64,000 nucleotides of DNA, from positions 391,856 to 455,855 of the forward strand of contig NW_026570329.1 of NCBI RefSeq assembly GCF_019649055.1, given 5' to 3'. Shown in pieces: positions 49,520 through 60,968 of the stretch. The translations under genes were made by a program, and so were the position numbers. The DNA comes from Paramacrobiotus metropolitanus (Eukaryota > Tardigrada > Eutardigrada > Parachela > Macrobiotidae). The notes under the pieces are model-generated. The model was not told where the DNA came from and did not search any database. It saw nothing but the letters and a program-made list of their open reading frames with translations. Numbering within the stretch: position 1 is the stretch's first letter; every line of letters begins with the position of its first letter.

Positions 49520-51120
49520 TGGACGAGTGAGTGACCGGAACACTATCACCGACCACTGAGCGGAATCTCTAGATGAGTGGGTGACCGAGCTACCACCACT
49601 GACCAGTAAGAAAAATCACTAGACAAGTGAGTGACCGAAACACCATTACTGCCCACTGAGCGGAATTTCTAGGTGAGTGAGTCATCGAGCAGGCTTTGAT
49701 CTTGCTCACCTAACGGGCTCTGTGCACTGGACAGTAGTTGTAGCAGGGTCACATCCTCACCTAGCGATTTTTCTCCTTACCTAGCGATATTTCTTACTGG
49801 ACAGGTTGAGCTCGGTCAGTCACTCACCTAGTGATTGAGTGCGTCAAAAAATCGCTAGGTGAGTACGTGACCGAGCTACCACCAAAGTCCAGTGCCCAGA
49901 ACCCGTTAGGCGAAAGAGTACCTAGATACCACTACTGTCCAGTGCACAAACTCCGTTAAGTGATCTAGTGACCGAGCTACCACTACTGTCCAGTGCATAG
50001 ATCCCGTTAAGAAGATGGGTGACCGAGCTACCAATACTGCCCAGCGCACAGAGCCCGTTAGGTGAACGCGTGACCGAGCTAACACTACTGTCTAGTGCAC
50101 GAACTCCGTTAAGTGATCTAGTGACCGAGCTACAACTACTGTCCAGTGCATAGATCCCGTTAGGTAGATGGGTGACCGAGCTACCAATACTGTCCAGTGC
50201 ATAGATCCCGTTAGATAGTTGGGTGACCGAGCTACCAATACTGTCCAGTGCACAGCCCGTTAGGTGAACGCGTGACCGAGCTACCACTACTGTCCAGTGC
50301 ACGAACTCCGTTAAGTGATCTAGTGACCGAGCTACAACTACTGTCCAGTGCATAGATCCCGTTAGGTAGATGGGTGACCGAGCTACCAATACTGTCCAGT
50401 GCACAGAGCCCGTTAGGTGAACGCGTGACCGAGCTACCACTACTGTCCAGTGCACGAACTCCGTTAAGTGATCTAGTGACCGAGCTACAACTACTGTCCA
50501 GTGCGTAGATCCCGTTAGATAGTGGATGACCGAGCTACCAATACTGTCCAGTGCATAGATCCCGTTAGATAGTTGGGTGACCGAGCTACCAATACTGTCC
50601 AGTGCACAGAGCCCGTTAGGTGAACGCGTGACCGAGCTACCACTACTGTCCAGTGCACGAACTCCGTTAAGTGATCTAGTGACCGAGCTACAACTACTGT
50701 CCAGTGCATAGATCCCGTTAGGTAGATGGGTGACCGAGCTACCAATACTGTCCAGTGCAAAGATCCCGTTAGGTAGATGGGTGACCGAGCTACCAATACT
50801 GTCCAGTGCATAGATCCCGTTAGGTAGTTGGGTGACCGAGCTACCAATACTGTCCAGTGCATAGATCCCGTTAGATAGTGGATGACCGAGCTACCAATAC
50901 TGTCCAGTGCACAGAGCCCGTTAGGTGAACGCGTGACCGAGCTACCACTACTGTCCAGTGCACGAACTCCGTTAAGTGATCTGGTGACCGAGCTACCACT
51001 ACTGTCCAGTGCATAGATCCCGTTAGGTAGTTGGGTGACCGAGCTACCAAAGCTATCCAGTGCACAGAGCCCGTTAGGTGAACGTATGACCAAACTCCAA
51101 TATTACTGAGCAAAATTGAG
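49520..51120. repeat. 52-bp satellite with higher-order arrangement of monomer types
   Basis: About 30 head-to-tail units of 52 bp share the core TGACCGAGCTACCAMTACTG followed by TCCAGTGCA. Units fall into at least three types by their second half: CGAACTCCGTTAAGTGATCTAG, TAGATCCCGTTAGGTAGATGGG and CAGAGCCCGTTAGGTGAACGCG, here split by type. They often recur in the same order, giving a 156-bp trimer with local expansions of the middle type. The first 250 bp (49520-49770) are more diverged. Because 156 is divisible by three and stops are rare, long minus-strand frames (HWTVVVARS..) appear, but these are by-products. Confidence 0.93.
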
Positions 51121-51889
51121 CAGGGCCTGCTAAGTTCTTAATGGGTGACCTATCTAGCACCACTGTCCAGTCTTAGCGTCATTTTAGTTTGTAATGTGAT
51201 ACTCTCGTGGGTGATTAGATTCGGATTGTTTTTCGCTAAGAAAATTTAACAAAAAAATGATCTGTAAAGTCAAAGTAATTGCGTTCGACTGTACGAAACC
51301 AAAACATCCAATTTTTTATAAAATTTTTGTTATCGGGCTCTTCAGATTTATCCGTTCTAAGCCAACAATCCGTAAACCGGCCAAGGAGTTTAGAACCCAA
51401 GAAACGCAGAGGCGAAGCCGAGGCTGTTTCTTGTAAAATAATAACAGGGATCTCTTAGTACAACAGAATGTTAAGATCTCTTGAGTAATCTTTAGTAACA
51501 CAATCTCTTAGTACAACTCAAGGTTAGTACAACGTAATTGCTAACCAATGTTATTGCAATAATGCAATTACAATAATCTGACCAACGTTGACCTTTGTAC
51601 GCACATTCAGCTGTAATCGCACGCTACAGTGACTACACAGGCATTAGGCAATATCCATCAAAATGACAAAAGAGCAAGCGCGGGCACGCTATTAATTTTT
51701 ACAGTTTAATTTAAACATCATAAAACAACCAAAATCGCTTTCTTCTTGTTAGTTAAAAGGTAACGTACTTAACATAGCCGATGCGTTAATTATTTAGTTA
51801 CTCAATTAATTAGTATCAAAATTTTTGTTTATTAGTGGGCGAACCGGTACGAGTAACGGAAGCGTGCAGATACCCGCAGTTGACTGCAT
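51121..51889. other. Spacer right of the satellite
   Basis: One further diverged satellite-like unit lies near 51140-51175. I see nothing else. Confidence 0.5.
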
Positions 51890-53030
51890 TCAACCTGAAC
51901 GGAGCCTTTAATAAGTATCGAAGTAAAAGTACAAACTAAAGTACCAGAACGGATGAAGGATGGTGGAAATCAATGAGACCAAACCATTACAGCTCCTTGG
52001 GGGCAAATGCCCACTCACGCACCCCGATGTTAGGGGGCCAGTTATCGGGGGTGAACATTTTTTCGGTTTCACTAGCGTAAGAACCAACACGTGCTAACAG
52101 ACTATTCTTACGGCCGTTTTAGCAGAATAGATCGAAACAAATCTCACAGAGATTCCAATAGATTCAATAATTGCCTTGAGATCCTTGCTGTACTCGTCGA
52201 GAGTCTGGTGTTCGGTCTGCTCCCGAGGGGGGATGCCATGTAGACAAAGTCCTTTTCACCTTCTCTTTCTCAGCTCTGGGGGCTCGCCGGATCTGCAGGG
52301 CAGACATGACGATGTCCTCGCTGGCGCTGGTGGTTTTTTTCGCGTGCCACGGACCACTTTTCCTTTTAGCTACGGTGGCCCAGGATGCTTTCGAGTCCGA
52401 AGCGTCAGGGGGGGTTTCATCAAAGCGCGGTTGGGGACTTTCATGTCAGGGGTTGTGTGTGGCTCGTGTGGGGTATCGGTGGTGGAGGGTTTCTCCACAG
52501 GCGTCTTGGCAGGAGTCTTGGCGACCGATCGAAACCCGGAGGGTTGGAGTACTAATCGGCCGACATCGACGGTGCTCATGGAGGTACAGGCTGCGCCGTT
52601 TTTACGGCATTGATTTCGTCCTGAGAACCAGTAGCGACATGGAGATGTCATCATACTTTTCTGACGTTCTTGTAGCTCTTTCCTTGGGCTTCCAATGAAA
52701 GCTCTGCTTTCAATCTTTGGTTTTCTTGCACGATCGGTGAGATCAGCGCAGGAACTTGAGTATCGATACACTTGGTGATGAGGCCGTTGAGATCCTCGTG
52801 GTAGACTGGGTATTTCTGTACGTTCTCAGATCACTGGCAATGGCCGGAATCATCTTTCGTATCAAGGGTATCAGCCTTCCGAAGGACCATTGATCTTTGG
52901 CCGTTCCATCAGGGAATAGGCTAGAGAGTTTCTCGATGGAAAAAGGCTCATAATTATCTTCAGCATCATGGGTATTATCGCTGGCTTTCTCAGCCATGTT
53001 TGCCAAACTGACCACAAGCGATGGCCCCAC
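51890..53030 (-). pseudogene. Decayed coding relic, unrecognised; possibly a mobile-element ORF
   Basis: On the minus strand, several frames in turn show protein-like sequence. An acidic start reads MAEKASDNTHDAEDNYEPFS. A helical or coiled-coil part follows (IVQENQRLKAELS), then a Pro/Thr-rich basic stretch, then a C-terminal piece with TPDNWPPNIGVREWAFAP. An acidic, coiled-coil, then basic layout is seen in first ORFs of retroelements, but no zinc knuckle, RT or other diagnostic domain is present, so the family is open. It is clearly broken in several places. Confidence 0.45.
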
Positions 53031-53734
53031 AATCAGGTTTTAAAATTAAGTCACATAATATAAAATAATCAAGGTAAATTATTTAGTTGGTGAAAATTTA
53101 GTAGTCAAAACTCTTCCGCTTTGGCGTTCGAAGCATCTTTTTGTATTTGTTAAAGTGATTGATCGCCGTACTTACTCGCCGTTAAAAACCTTGGTAGAAC
53201 CTTCAACCTTGGTAGAACTAGTGACGGCTTAGTAAAATGTGACTGCCTCTCGTAAATACTAAGAAATATCGCCACGATTTTGAAATATTTGGCCATACAG
53301 CGGCTGCAAAATAAATAGAGTTGTGATGAGAAATTGTTAATGGTAAGTTGGAAAAACATTTAACCACAGACAGTTACAACTTAAAAACTTATACGAGGTT
53401 GTACGGAAAACGGATACTTCGCCATTCGACCCATTCCACAATCATGCTATTACGAGCGGCTAACAGTAAGTACATGTGCACCTTACTGCTCCAGGCACAA
53501 AACAATCACTAGGAAAACTGCAAAATCATGCCATCTACTTTGCAACTACTTTTAATAATTAATACTACACGTACAATTTGTCTTCTTTTGATTACACACC
53601 ATTGGCGTTTTAAACATGTTCATCCTACTAGAGCATCTGACTTTACCGTGGTAGTGACGTGAATTTCAGTGATCATCCATGGCAGTGACAGCTGTTACTA
53701 GTGTTGCCGAACGAAAATATTTTCGTATTCGTTA

Positions 53735-53865
53735 TCGTAACGCATACGAAATCAACGTGACTTTTCGTTATCGTAATGAAAACGAAAAGTCCCCGACTTT
53801 CAGTTTTCGTTACGATAACGAAAATTATACGAAATCGTATACAAAAAAGTTTTCGTAACGAACGG
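53735..53865. repeat. Cluster of inverted CGTTATCGTAACG motifs
   Basis: TTCGTTATCGTAA and its reverse complement TTACGATAACGAA occur alternately four to five times in 130 bp, with CGAAAAGTCCCCGACTTT-like centres. The segment can fold on itself. It may be a small foldback or MITE remnant. Confidence 0.75.
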
Positions 53866-53932
53866 CAACACTACTGTTTACGTCGAGACACCATTTGGTC
53901 CCTGCATTAATGCAAGTTGCAGTACTCGTAGT

Positions 53933-54103
53933 ATTAGGCCTCGTCCCGAATTCAAAGCGAATCTCGTAGCGATACAGCAACTCCACCTCGCGAGGTGGCT
54001 TCGCGTAGCGTATCTGTAGGCGTGGCCACTGCATACAGCCACCTCGTGCGGTTAAGCAACCGTACCATAGCGAGATTCGCTTGAATTCGGGACAAGGCCT
54101 TAG
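53933..54103. mobile_element. MITE-like element with about 33-bp terminal inverted repeats
   Basis: The left end starts ATTAGGCCTCGTCCCGAATT and continues AAAGCGAATCTCG. The right end, read in reverse complement, starts ACTAAGGCCTTGTCCCGAAT and continues TCAAGCGAATCTCG. They are nearly identical over 33 bp. The total is about 171 bp with no coding content. A TA (or TAGT-like) flank on both sides could be the target duplication, but this is uncertain. The internal CCACCTCGCGAGGTGG is a second palindrome. Confidence 0.8.
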
Positions 54104-54818
54104 TCTCAGCCAAATCCTTCCCACGTTGCGTAATGGGTGCATTCGTGGTCACCACAATTGTTTGCATCGTGTGCCTTTGGATCATTGCACAAGAGCTGCC
54201 GAGTGGTGCGAACCCTAAGAAGTGTCAGCAAATTGAGCTTTTGCTAAAATCAGCAATTTTATTTCAGACTGGGAAAATTTATTGATCCAGAGATATTTCA
54301 GACCACGCTGCGAAAACACTGGAACTGGAACTCTAAAAGTAGTCTACTAGAAGGAGATGTTGCTGGATTGAATGAAATTCTATCTCATAATGTACAGAGC
54401 ACGATTAGTTTTACTGTTTACGTAATTACCGTAATTTAGTGACTACCCCAAATATTTTTTCGGCAAACATAGTAATTAGTGAAAACAAATAAGCTAGAGT
54501 AGTGTGTAGTGACAGTTACGACTAGTTTGCTTTCTACCGCTTTTATTTCAAACCATCGCTTAAACACGTGTTAAAGAAACATTTATAAAAACAACAGCTC
54601 ATTAAACATTTCGGCTTTCTCCACCGTGCCCATAACAGAAACAGCGTTACCACGGTGAATCTCTAAAAACAGTCGTTGCCGTTTGCTTTCAAATAGCCGC
54701 TCCAACTTATTATAACCCATCCCCCATGCCGGATAGACGGTGGCGTATCAACTACACCGCAGTCAAATTTTTGAGTATGCTATAAGCAGAATTTGAATTT
54801 AGTTCTTCTGATCGGTAG
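54104..54818. other. Spacer before the plus-strand astacin copy
   Basis: No gene was resolved. The signal and propeptide exons expected upstream of the astacin copy are not recognisable. Confidence 0.45.
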
Positions 54819-55981
54819 GGTCACATGGAACATGACATGATCAAAGGCAATAAAGCTTTGTGGTCCGATGGACGCGTCCCATACGTGATCAGCGACAACT
54901 TTGGTTTTCGCATAAGCAGATGCAAGCATATGACAGCTTCATGACAACAGTTATCCACAACAAACAATTTTGAATGAACATGCTCGTACTCTCGTACTCG
55001 CTTTTTGTGTAATGACTGAGGTTTGCAACGCATTTGTAGAACCCGAGGAGCAAGGGATGATTACTAACGCCATGGTGAACATGACAGCGGAAACCGGCGA
55101 TACATGCATGCACCACGTTCATCAGCCACACGGACGAAGAGCACTTTATTCACTTTTCACGTGGCACACAGTAAGTTAGTCGTGATTGGCCTTTTTATCT
55201 TCGGTTATTGCAGTTCTTTCATTGCAGATGCCAGTCATATGTTGGCCGCCAGTCGGGATCGCAATAGAGAATTGAATTGGCTCCAGAGTGCTTCACCGAG
55301 TTAGGCGTCATCCAGCACGAGATCATGCACGCTCTGGGGTTTTTTCATGCGATGTCTCGCAATGACCGCGACGAACATCTGACCATAATGTGGGACAACA
55401 TAGAAAGCGGTAGCGTGATAAGCCGCAAATTTTAAGCGCTTTGATACCGGTAATAAAATCATCGATGTGTGAGATCGATGACATCGATTTTAGGCAATCG
55501 CGATCAGTTCGCGCAGTACCGCGGGGACATGCAGGGCTTGCCATACGACTACGAATCTGACACAACAGTTAGTCCTACTGCTACTTCGGAAGTGACCGTA
55601 TCGGTGGACGAATCTGATATTACAACTGGTATTTCGCCGACGGAAGAATCCACAGAACTTGACACTACAACAACCGAAAATTCAGAATCCACTCCACCGG
55701 AGACGGCCACTGCTGCATCGGAACAGATCGAGGTGACCACAGAACAGGCTACCACAAGGTCCACAACGGCAGACGATCCTGAGCCCCGGGCAACGGATGC
55801 AACTACGGGCACGCGTCTTGCGTCCTTAATTGTTTTATTAGCCGGTGCTAATTCTCAAAGCAGGTCTAGCGTCAGTTTTAGCTATGCTTCCGACGGTTCA
55901 CAGTCCCTTGTCAGTGTTTATACACCTGTGGCACGTTTCGTACCAAAGAAAAAAAGTGAATCGTTTTTTCTCTCCTTGTAG
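54819..55981 (+). pseudogene. Broken astacin metalloprotease copy with Thr-rich tail
   Basis: The segments match the minus-strand astacin at 56.8-59.1 kb exon for exon. They are MIKGNKALWSDGRVPYVISD (from 54819), EQGMITNAMVNMTAETGDTC (from 55040), the zinc-site exon with [20 protein letters not shown] (about 55316-55375), DQFAQYRGDMQGLPYDYES (about 55500-55557) and a Thr/Glu/Ser-rich tail. Lesions: a 4-bp ATGC duplication after GDTC shifts the frame; a TAG follows CQSYVGRQSGSQ; the Glu of the third zinc-motif block (GFFHE) is Ala; and everything from the Met-turn (MHY) to the end of the catalytic domain is missing between YDYES and the tail. It cannot encode an active protease. The tail runs into the foldback element at 55934. 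It is the inverted paralog of its neighbour. Confidence 0.8.
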
Positions 55982-56341
55982 TCACAGTAGACATCTGTAT
56001 ACATGCTGTAGACACCTTGTAGACCTGTCGGTAGTCTTCTGGCTTCTTGGGATGTATACAGCGTGTCTACAACGGTGTCTACAGGTTGTCTACGGATGTC
56101 TACCGGTGTATGCAGGTAGCCCTTCTTAGGTTCAGTTCGATGCTCTTCCTGTATACACCGGTAGTCAGACACCACTGTAGCCCGTAGACACCACTGTAGA
56201 CATACTGTAGTCACCTGGTTTCTTTGGTTTTCTTGGGATGTATCCAGGTTGTCTACGGGGTGTCTCCAGGTTGTCTACAGATGACTACTGTGACTACAAG
56301 ACGGAAAAAAACGTTCCAGTTTTTTTCTTTGGTACGAAACG
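55934..56341. mobile_element. Foldback/MITE-like element with about 70-bp terminal inverted repeats
   Basis: The left end is CGTTTCGTACCAAAGAAAAA, then TTGTAGTCACAGTAG.CATCTGTA. The right end is the reverse complement of the same, ending TCTTTGGTACGAAACG at 56341. The interior (about 56000-56270) is made of imperfect repeats of GTCTACAGG / TGTAGACACC on both strands. It has no coding capacity. It overlaps the last 16 codons of the broken astacin frame, so it inserted into or beside that gene's 3' end. Confidence 0.82.
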
Positions 56342-56775
56342 CTCCATATATAGTTTATCGAAGCTCTCAGTAAAAGCGTTTTTCCTACTCCGTTCGCTGA
56401 CAAGACGCTCAGTCTTAAGTGTGCAGAATGCCATATTCTATAACTACGGTTATTTTGACGTTTTGATTTATGTAAGACAGTACGGATTACAGTTTTACAA
56501 TCGTTAGCAAGAAAACGCCTGCATCAACCACGACAACTACGTCTAAAACCAACCGATCGCAGCCATGAACTTCAAAACAAAATTTATTACGATATATAAT
56601 TACGTCAATCACATGCTTCGTGCTGAATCTGCAGACAATCGTACAGATTACAGATGCCATCAATCCCATGATCAAGGTTTCGTACTCTCCGTATCATATG
56701 AAAAGTAAACCTTGCTAAACCAAACGGTATGAATGCTGCACGGATCGGGATATCCTTACAATATCTTCCGTCGAG
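56342..56775. other. 3' flank of the minus-strand astacin
   Basis: It holds the probable minus-strand AATAAA at 56588-56583, 190 nt past the astacin stop. There is no other gene. Confidence 0.5.
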
Positions 56776-59106
56776 CTAATCCGCATCCTGATCGTCACCA
56801 TTGTTGTTAGAAAACACGGCTCTTTGGAAAAAGTTAGCGCGATCACCGGAAGCGGGATAGACGTACGTATCATCTGAATAAAAAGCTCGTCCAATTGGCG
56901 AAGTTCCACTGCCGTTGCTTGCCAAAGCCGCACTCGTTCCCAGATCGGACACAGTGCTTCGTATCGTATTGGTATTGCATGGCAAGCCGAAACCCGGTAT
57001 GCCTCCGTTGGATGGCAAGAAAAACTCTTGCATACTGTCCGGTATGTATCTGAACGAACTACAGGGACCAACGTGAATTTTCCTATTTTTATCAAACTCT
57101 GTTGGCTGGTTGCCGGGTTGGTTCCATGGTACGAAAGGCCCGCTTTGTGGAATCCAGCTAGGAAAGGTAATCGCGGGCTGCATGTTACGGGTGACGGTTG
57201 CAAAAGTTGCACTGGTCTCGGTAGCGTTTTCCGTGGTTCTCGACAGCGGCGTGGGCGTGGACGCACGAGCATCGTATTCCACCATGAGAAACTGCCTGCT
57301 AATTTTGTTGGCTCCATTTCGGCCTCGGTGGATCTTTGTACCGGTATCGGCGTGACATTCATCGTATCTGTTGCGAGTTTGATTACCGTTGGGTCTGTTA
57401 TCGGTAACGGCGTCAAAGTCGCTAGCTGTGTGGAGTTTTCAACCGGCACTGATGTGACAGGCGTGGCACCTCCAATGCGCATCGGCGCCGGTAGCCGCGT
57501 GCTGGTCACTGCATTCACGGCCGCAGGGAACTCAGCTGCTGGCTCCCGTTCGCCCTTTTTGCTGGTCTCTGACATAACCACGGTCGTATTCGTGCCGGAT
57601 GTGCCAGTGAGGAGTGGCGTGGCAGTGTCAGTAGCCACGGCTGTTTGGTCTGTAAAGACGTGATTATTTGGAAATGGTTCAACTTTTGCGATCGAATGTT
57701 TCGTCGGACAATATCCTCTGCGAATTCGCTCGACATCCAGGCGCGACAGACGTTTGCGTTGGCCAATGGGAGCCCCCAGTTTTTTCGGCAGAATTGTGGG
57801 TGTCGCCTTATTTACGGAGAAGGCATTGAACGGGTAGTGCATGATAGATTCATAGTCGTAATCAAGTCCTTGCATGTCGCCGCGATATTTCTCAAACTGG
57901 TCTCTCTCATCTGAGGAGGAATTAAAGAATTCCATTACCATCAAGTCAGATGTGTTGTATGGATGATCAACAATGTATACCTGGGATTATATTCTTTCGG
58001 ATAATTGTAACGTATTCATCACGATCAAAACGCGACATTTCATGAAAAAATCCCAAAGCATGCATAATCTCATGCTGGATAGTCCCGATTTCCTGCACAC
58101 AATCTGACGTCAGTACGATCGGTTGATCGCGCTGTCTGGAAGCAAACTGGCGACCGACTTTGGACTGGCAGTTACTACAAGCCGATACAAACCATTCAGC
58201 AGTCAGCACAAACAAAATTACAATAATAATTATTATTTTTGGCCTTTGGGTAGAAGTCAAGCTTGTATGTGGTTTCGGCGTACCCAAAAGTCGGATCCGT
58301 TTTGATGAAGCGGACGAAGTGCTGATCGTCGTCGGTGCGGGGAACAAACGTCACGCAGTCATTCCCCGTTTCCGCTGATAAGTTTACCATGGCGCTCTGG
58401 AGCAAAATATGCTCCGATTTATCTTTAATCAAACAAAAAGATTTCTGAGTTCCACATTACCGTTACAAGCCTACGGACAGGCAAGCCGTCCGAAGTAAAA
58501 TCTGTCGGCACGTACATTCGTGTTTTATTTTTCAAAAATTTGATATGAGGTGACGCAAAAGTGAACGGCATTGTCGGAGTGGATTTTTAGCCGCCTCAAA
58601 CGGGCGGCTAAAAACGGCGGCAATGACGTCGGGGTAAATTTTTGGGTACAGCCGTACCGAATTACCATATCGGCATACTTTTGCCTGTTACATTCGCATA
58701 TTTCTGTACAATACTAGCTGCAGACGCGAACGTCTGAGACTAGCGAACTACAGTACCAAAGTTGGCACTGATTTCATAAGGCACGCGCCCGTCCGGCCAA
58801 AGTGAGTTCCTGGTTTCAACAAAATCCCGTTGGCCCTGAAGAACAACTGCCAATAAAACACGGTTTGCAAAAGCAGTAAAACATTATAAAAAGATTTTGT
58901 ATACTTTTGTGCATATATTTCCACTACGTTTTTGAAATTAATGTATAAACCTTTTAAAACTGTTTGGTCGTGCACCTGTGACTGTGAGATGGAGCCCCTA
59001 TCGATGCCGGAAATATCCCCTTCGAATAGTCCGCTTCCTGACGTCCACTGGGAACCGCTCTCCAACGATGATCGCAACACTTCCCGGTCAATATATTTTT
59101 GCCAGT
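56776..59106 (-). CDS. Astacin (M12A) metalloprotease with long Ser/Thr-rich tail (5' end open)
   Basis: Minus-strand exons are about 59106-58976, 58835-58757, 58422-58284, 58174-57981 and 57908-56776. The propeptide has the family switch FEGDIS (GLFEGDISGIDRGSISQ). The mature start is NSLWPDGRVPYEISANF. The catalytic part has ETGNDCVTFVPRTDDDQHF, GNCQSKVGRQF, the zinc site [20 protein letters not shown] and the Met-turn DYDYESIMHYPF, ending RIRRGYC. A Thr/Pro/Val-rich stretch follows, then an unrecognised C-terminal region (VGPCSSFRYIPDSMQEFFLP ... FYSDDTYVYPASG). The tail changes frame near 57290. A 50-nt GTACAA..GGCAG intron there restores the frame and is my preferred reading, and an indel is the alternative. 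Astacins are secreted zinc endopeptidases of cuticle moulting, digestion or matrix. The first exon with the signal peptide was not found. The active site is intact. Confidence 0.85.
58584..58614. repeat. 12-bp-stem hairpin inside an astacin intron
   Basis: TTTTTAGCCGCC (58584-58595), a 7-base loop, then GGCGGCTAAAAA (58603-58614) form a perfect, partly GC-rich stem. It lies in the intron between 58757 and 58422, where the surrounding sequence is AT-rich. Confidence 0.8.
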
Positions 59107-60968
59107 CTGAAGCACAGCGGTGTATTCGAAAGGTACGGTAAACATTGTGCGAATAATCGAGAGTTTAATTTACCGTCTGGTAAATCTTGCGCCAAAGTTC
59201 CAAAGACCCATATCAGGCAGAGCTGCGTGACAAGAGCCGATCTTGCCATTACAACAGGCGCAGTGGCGCACTGTTCGTTTTAATTGAACAGTCTGAACTT
59301 GCACAAAGTCCAATTCATCAGAATAGTGTACTTGCTGTAACAGGAACTGCTGTTGGCTGAAACTGCCTGACAGCTGTTCAGTGTGCAGTCGAATAGCTGT
59401 GCACTGGTAAACACATTGCGCCATCAGTTCCAGTTTGTAATACCCGATAATCGGCATAATTATGCAGGAACCTGTTCCAAGACCGGTTGCAACTGCCATG
59501 GCGCAGTGGCGCACTGTTCGTTTTAATTGGGGTGAACTGAGTCGGGAAGATAGTACGCTACAACTTGCGGCCTGTGACAAAGTTTCCAGTCCGCTGTCGC
59601 CCACATTCATCAGCGAATAGTGTAAACTTGTGGAGTAGCTGTAACAGGAACTGCTACGTTGGCTGATTCCGGTTGCAACTGCCTGAGGAGGCTTTGACTA
59701 CTAATTAAGCTGTTCAGTGTGCAAGTGTTGATAAAGGACGTGTAATAACACAGCACGCTGTGCAGGAAAATACTGCGTTTAATGACGCTTGAATGGTTTC
59801 AGAGCAGCCGCGCACAAATTATAAAAGCCGGAAAGCATGTACATTGTACAGTTTGTAAATACCGGCAGTTTTGGACACAGTAATACTTACGTTACGCCGG
59901 TTACGGTAATCGGCATCTGCTTAATTATGCCTAATACAGGCTTCGTTAATATATCGTACATCATTTGATAGTGTTCATGGTCACTATTTCCGAAACCGCA
60001 AGCACGTAATATTTCGGAAACTGAAAGTTAACATCATCTTGTTCTTGTTAATGTTCGTGCATTGAGTGACCTTCGTTTAAGGAAAGCAGTAATGTGTACC
60101 TTGGCGGAAGTTACGTGATGATATTCCTGTTTTGTGGTAGTGAGCGAGTAGTGAGATCCTGTTTGTGCACTGTTGTCTGCGGAAGTAGGCAACAGAGCAA
60201 AAACGATCTCCAGAGTTCCTTCTCTGCTGACTGCGATCAGGTAATTGGTATAGTATACGCATGCGCATATTATGATTATCAGTTCTCATAAAAATTTGGA
60301 ACCTATTGACTTTTGAGTAGCCTTGTGACCGCGCATGTGCATTATCCCGCAGCACAGCTCGGTGCAATAAACCAAACTGCTCCACCAAAAAGGTCAATAC
60401 GCGCTTTTATAATTTTTATAGCACTAATTTCATTTATTTTTTTATAACTTCCGTTTTCATTTTATAATTTTAGTTCGTTGGTCTACCAGTGAAGTAAAAA
60501 ATGTAACGGCTAAAGATTTTGCTGAAAAAATTTACCTTCGCTTTACTTAACAGTAATCACGCGAAGTCACCGATTTACTACAAAATACAGTTATTGTATT
60601 AAGTAAAATTCTAGCGCAATATATCGGTGAATCAAAACACAATCTGTTCCTAAAAATGGCGCATGTGCAGCGCCGTCATTGTGTAAGTCAAGAGAGGTTG
60701 GTCATATTAATGGTTTATTAGGATCACGGTAAACATGCCGAAACAAAAGAATTACGGTACTCGTACCACCTAGATATAATAACGCATTATAAATCTGGTT
60801 TGCGTCAGAGATGTATTTATATCTGAGCACGTATATAATATACGGATTTACACACATCAATTATGACGCCGAAATGATACAGGACCATCCAGAATAAAAG
60901 GTTAATCGGTAAATATTGGACATGTGGTTTGTTTTGAGGTATCACCAGAGCTTTTAAATGATAGATAC
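59107..60968. other. Region between astacin and lectin genes
   Basis: The 59258-59740 duplication occupies its left part. The missing 5' exon or exons and promoter of the astacin should lie here. No other coding segment could be supported. Confidence 0.5.
59258..59740. repeat. Two-copy tandem duplication, period about 243 bp
   Basis: GCGCAGTGGCGCACTGTTCG followed by TTTTAATTG starts at 59258 and again at 59501. Later shared blocks are CATCAG.GAATAGTGTA, CTGTAACAGGAACTGCT, TTGGCTGA, AACTGCCTGA and GCTGTTCAGTGTGCA. The copies differ by several indels. Confidence 0.82.

Noticed and set aside
49922-51113. Long minus-strand frames of repeated HWTVVVARS units
   Set aside because: They follow from the 52-bp satellite having few stops; frames drift with unit changes and no start or splice context exists.
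52176-52698. Plus-strand frames of 130-145 codons
   Set aside because: They overlap the minus-strand relic and show only its complement.
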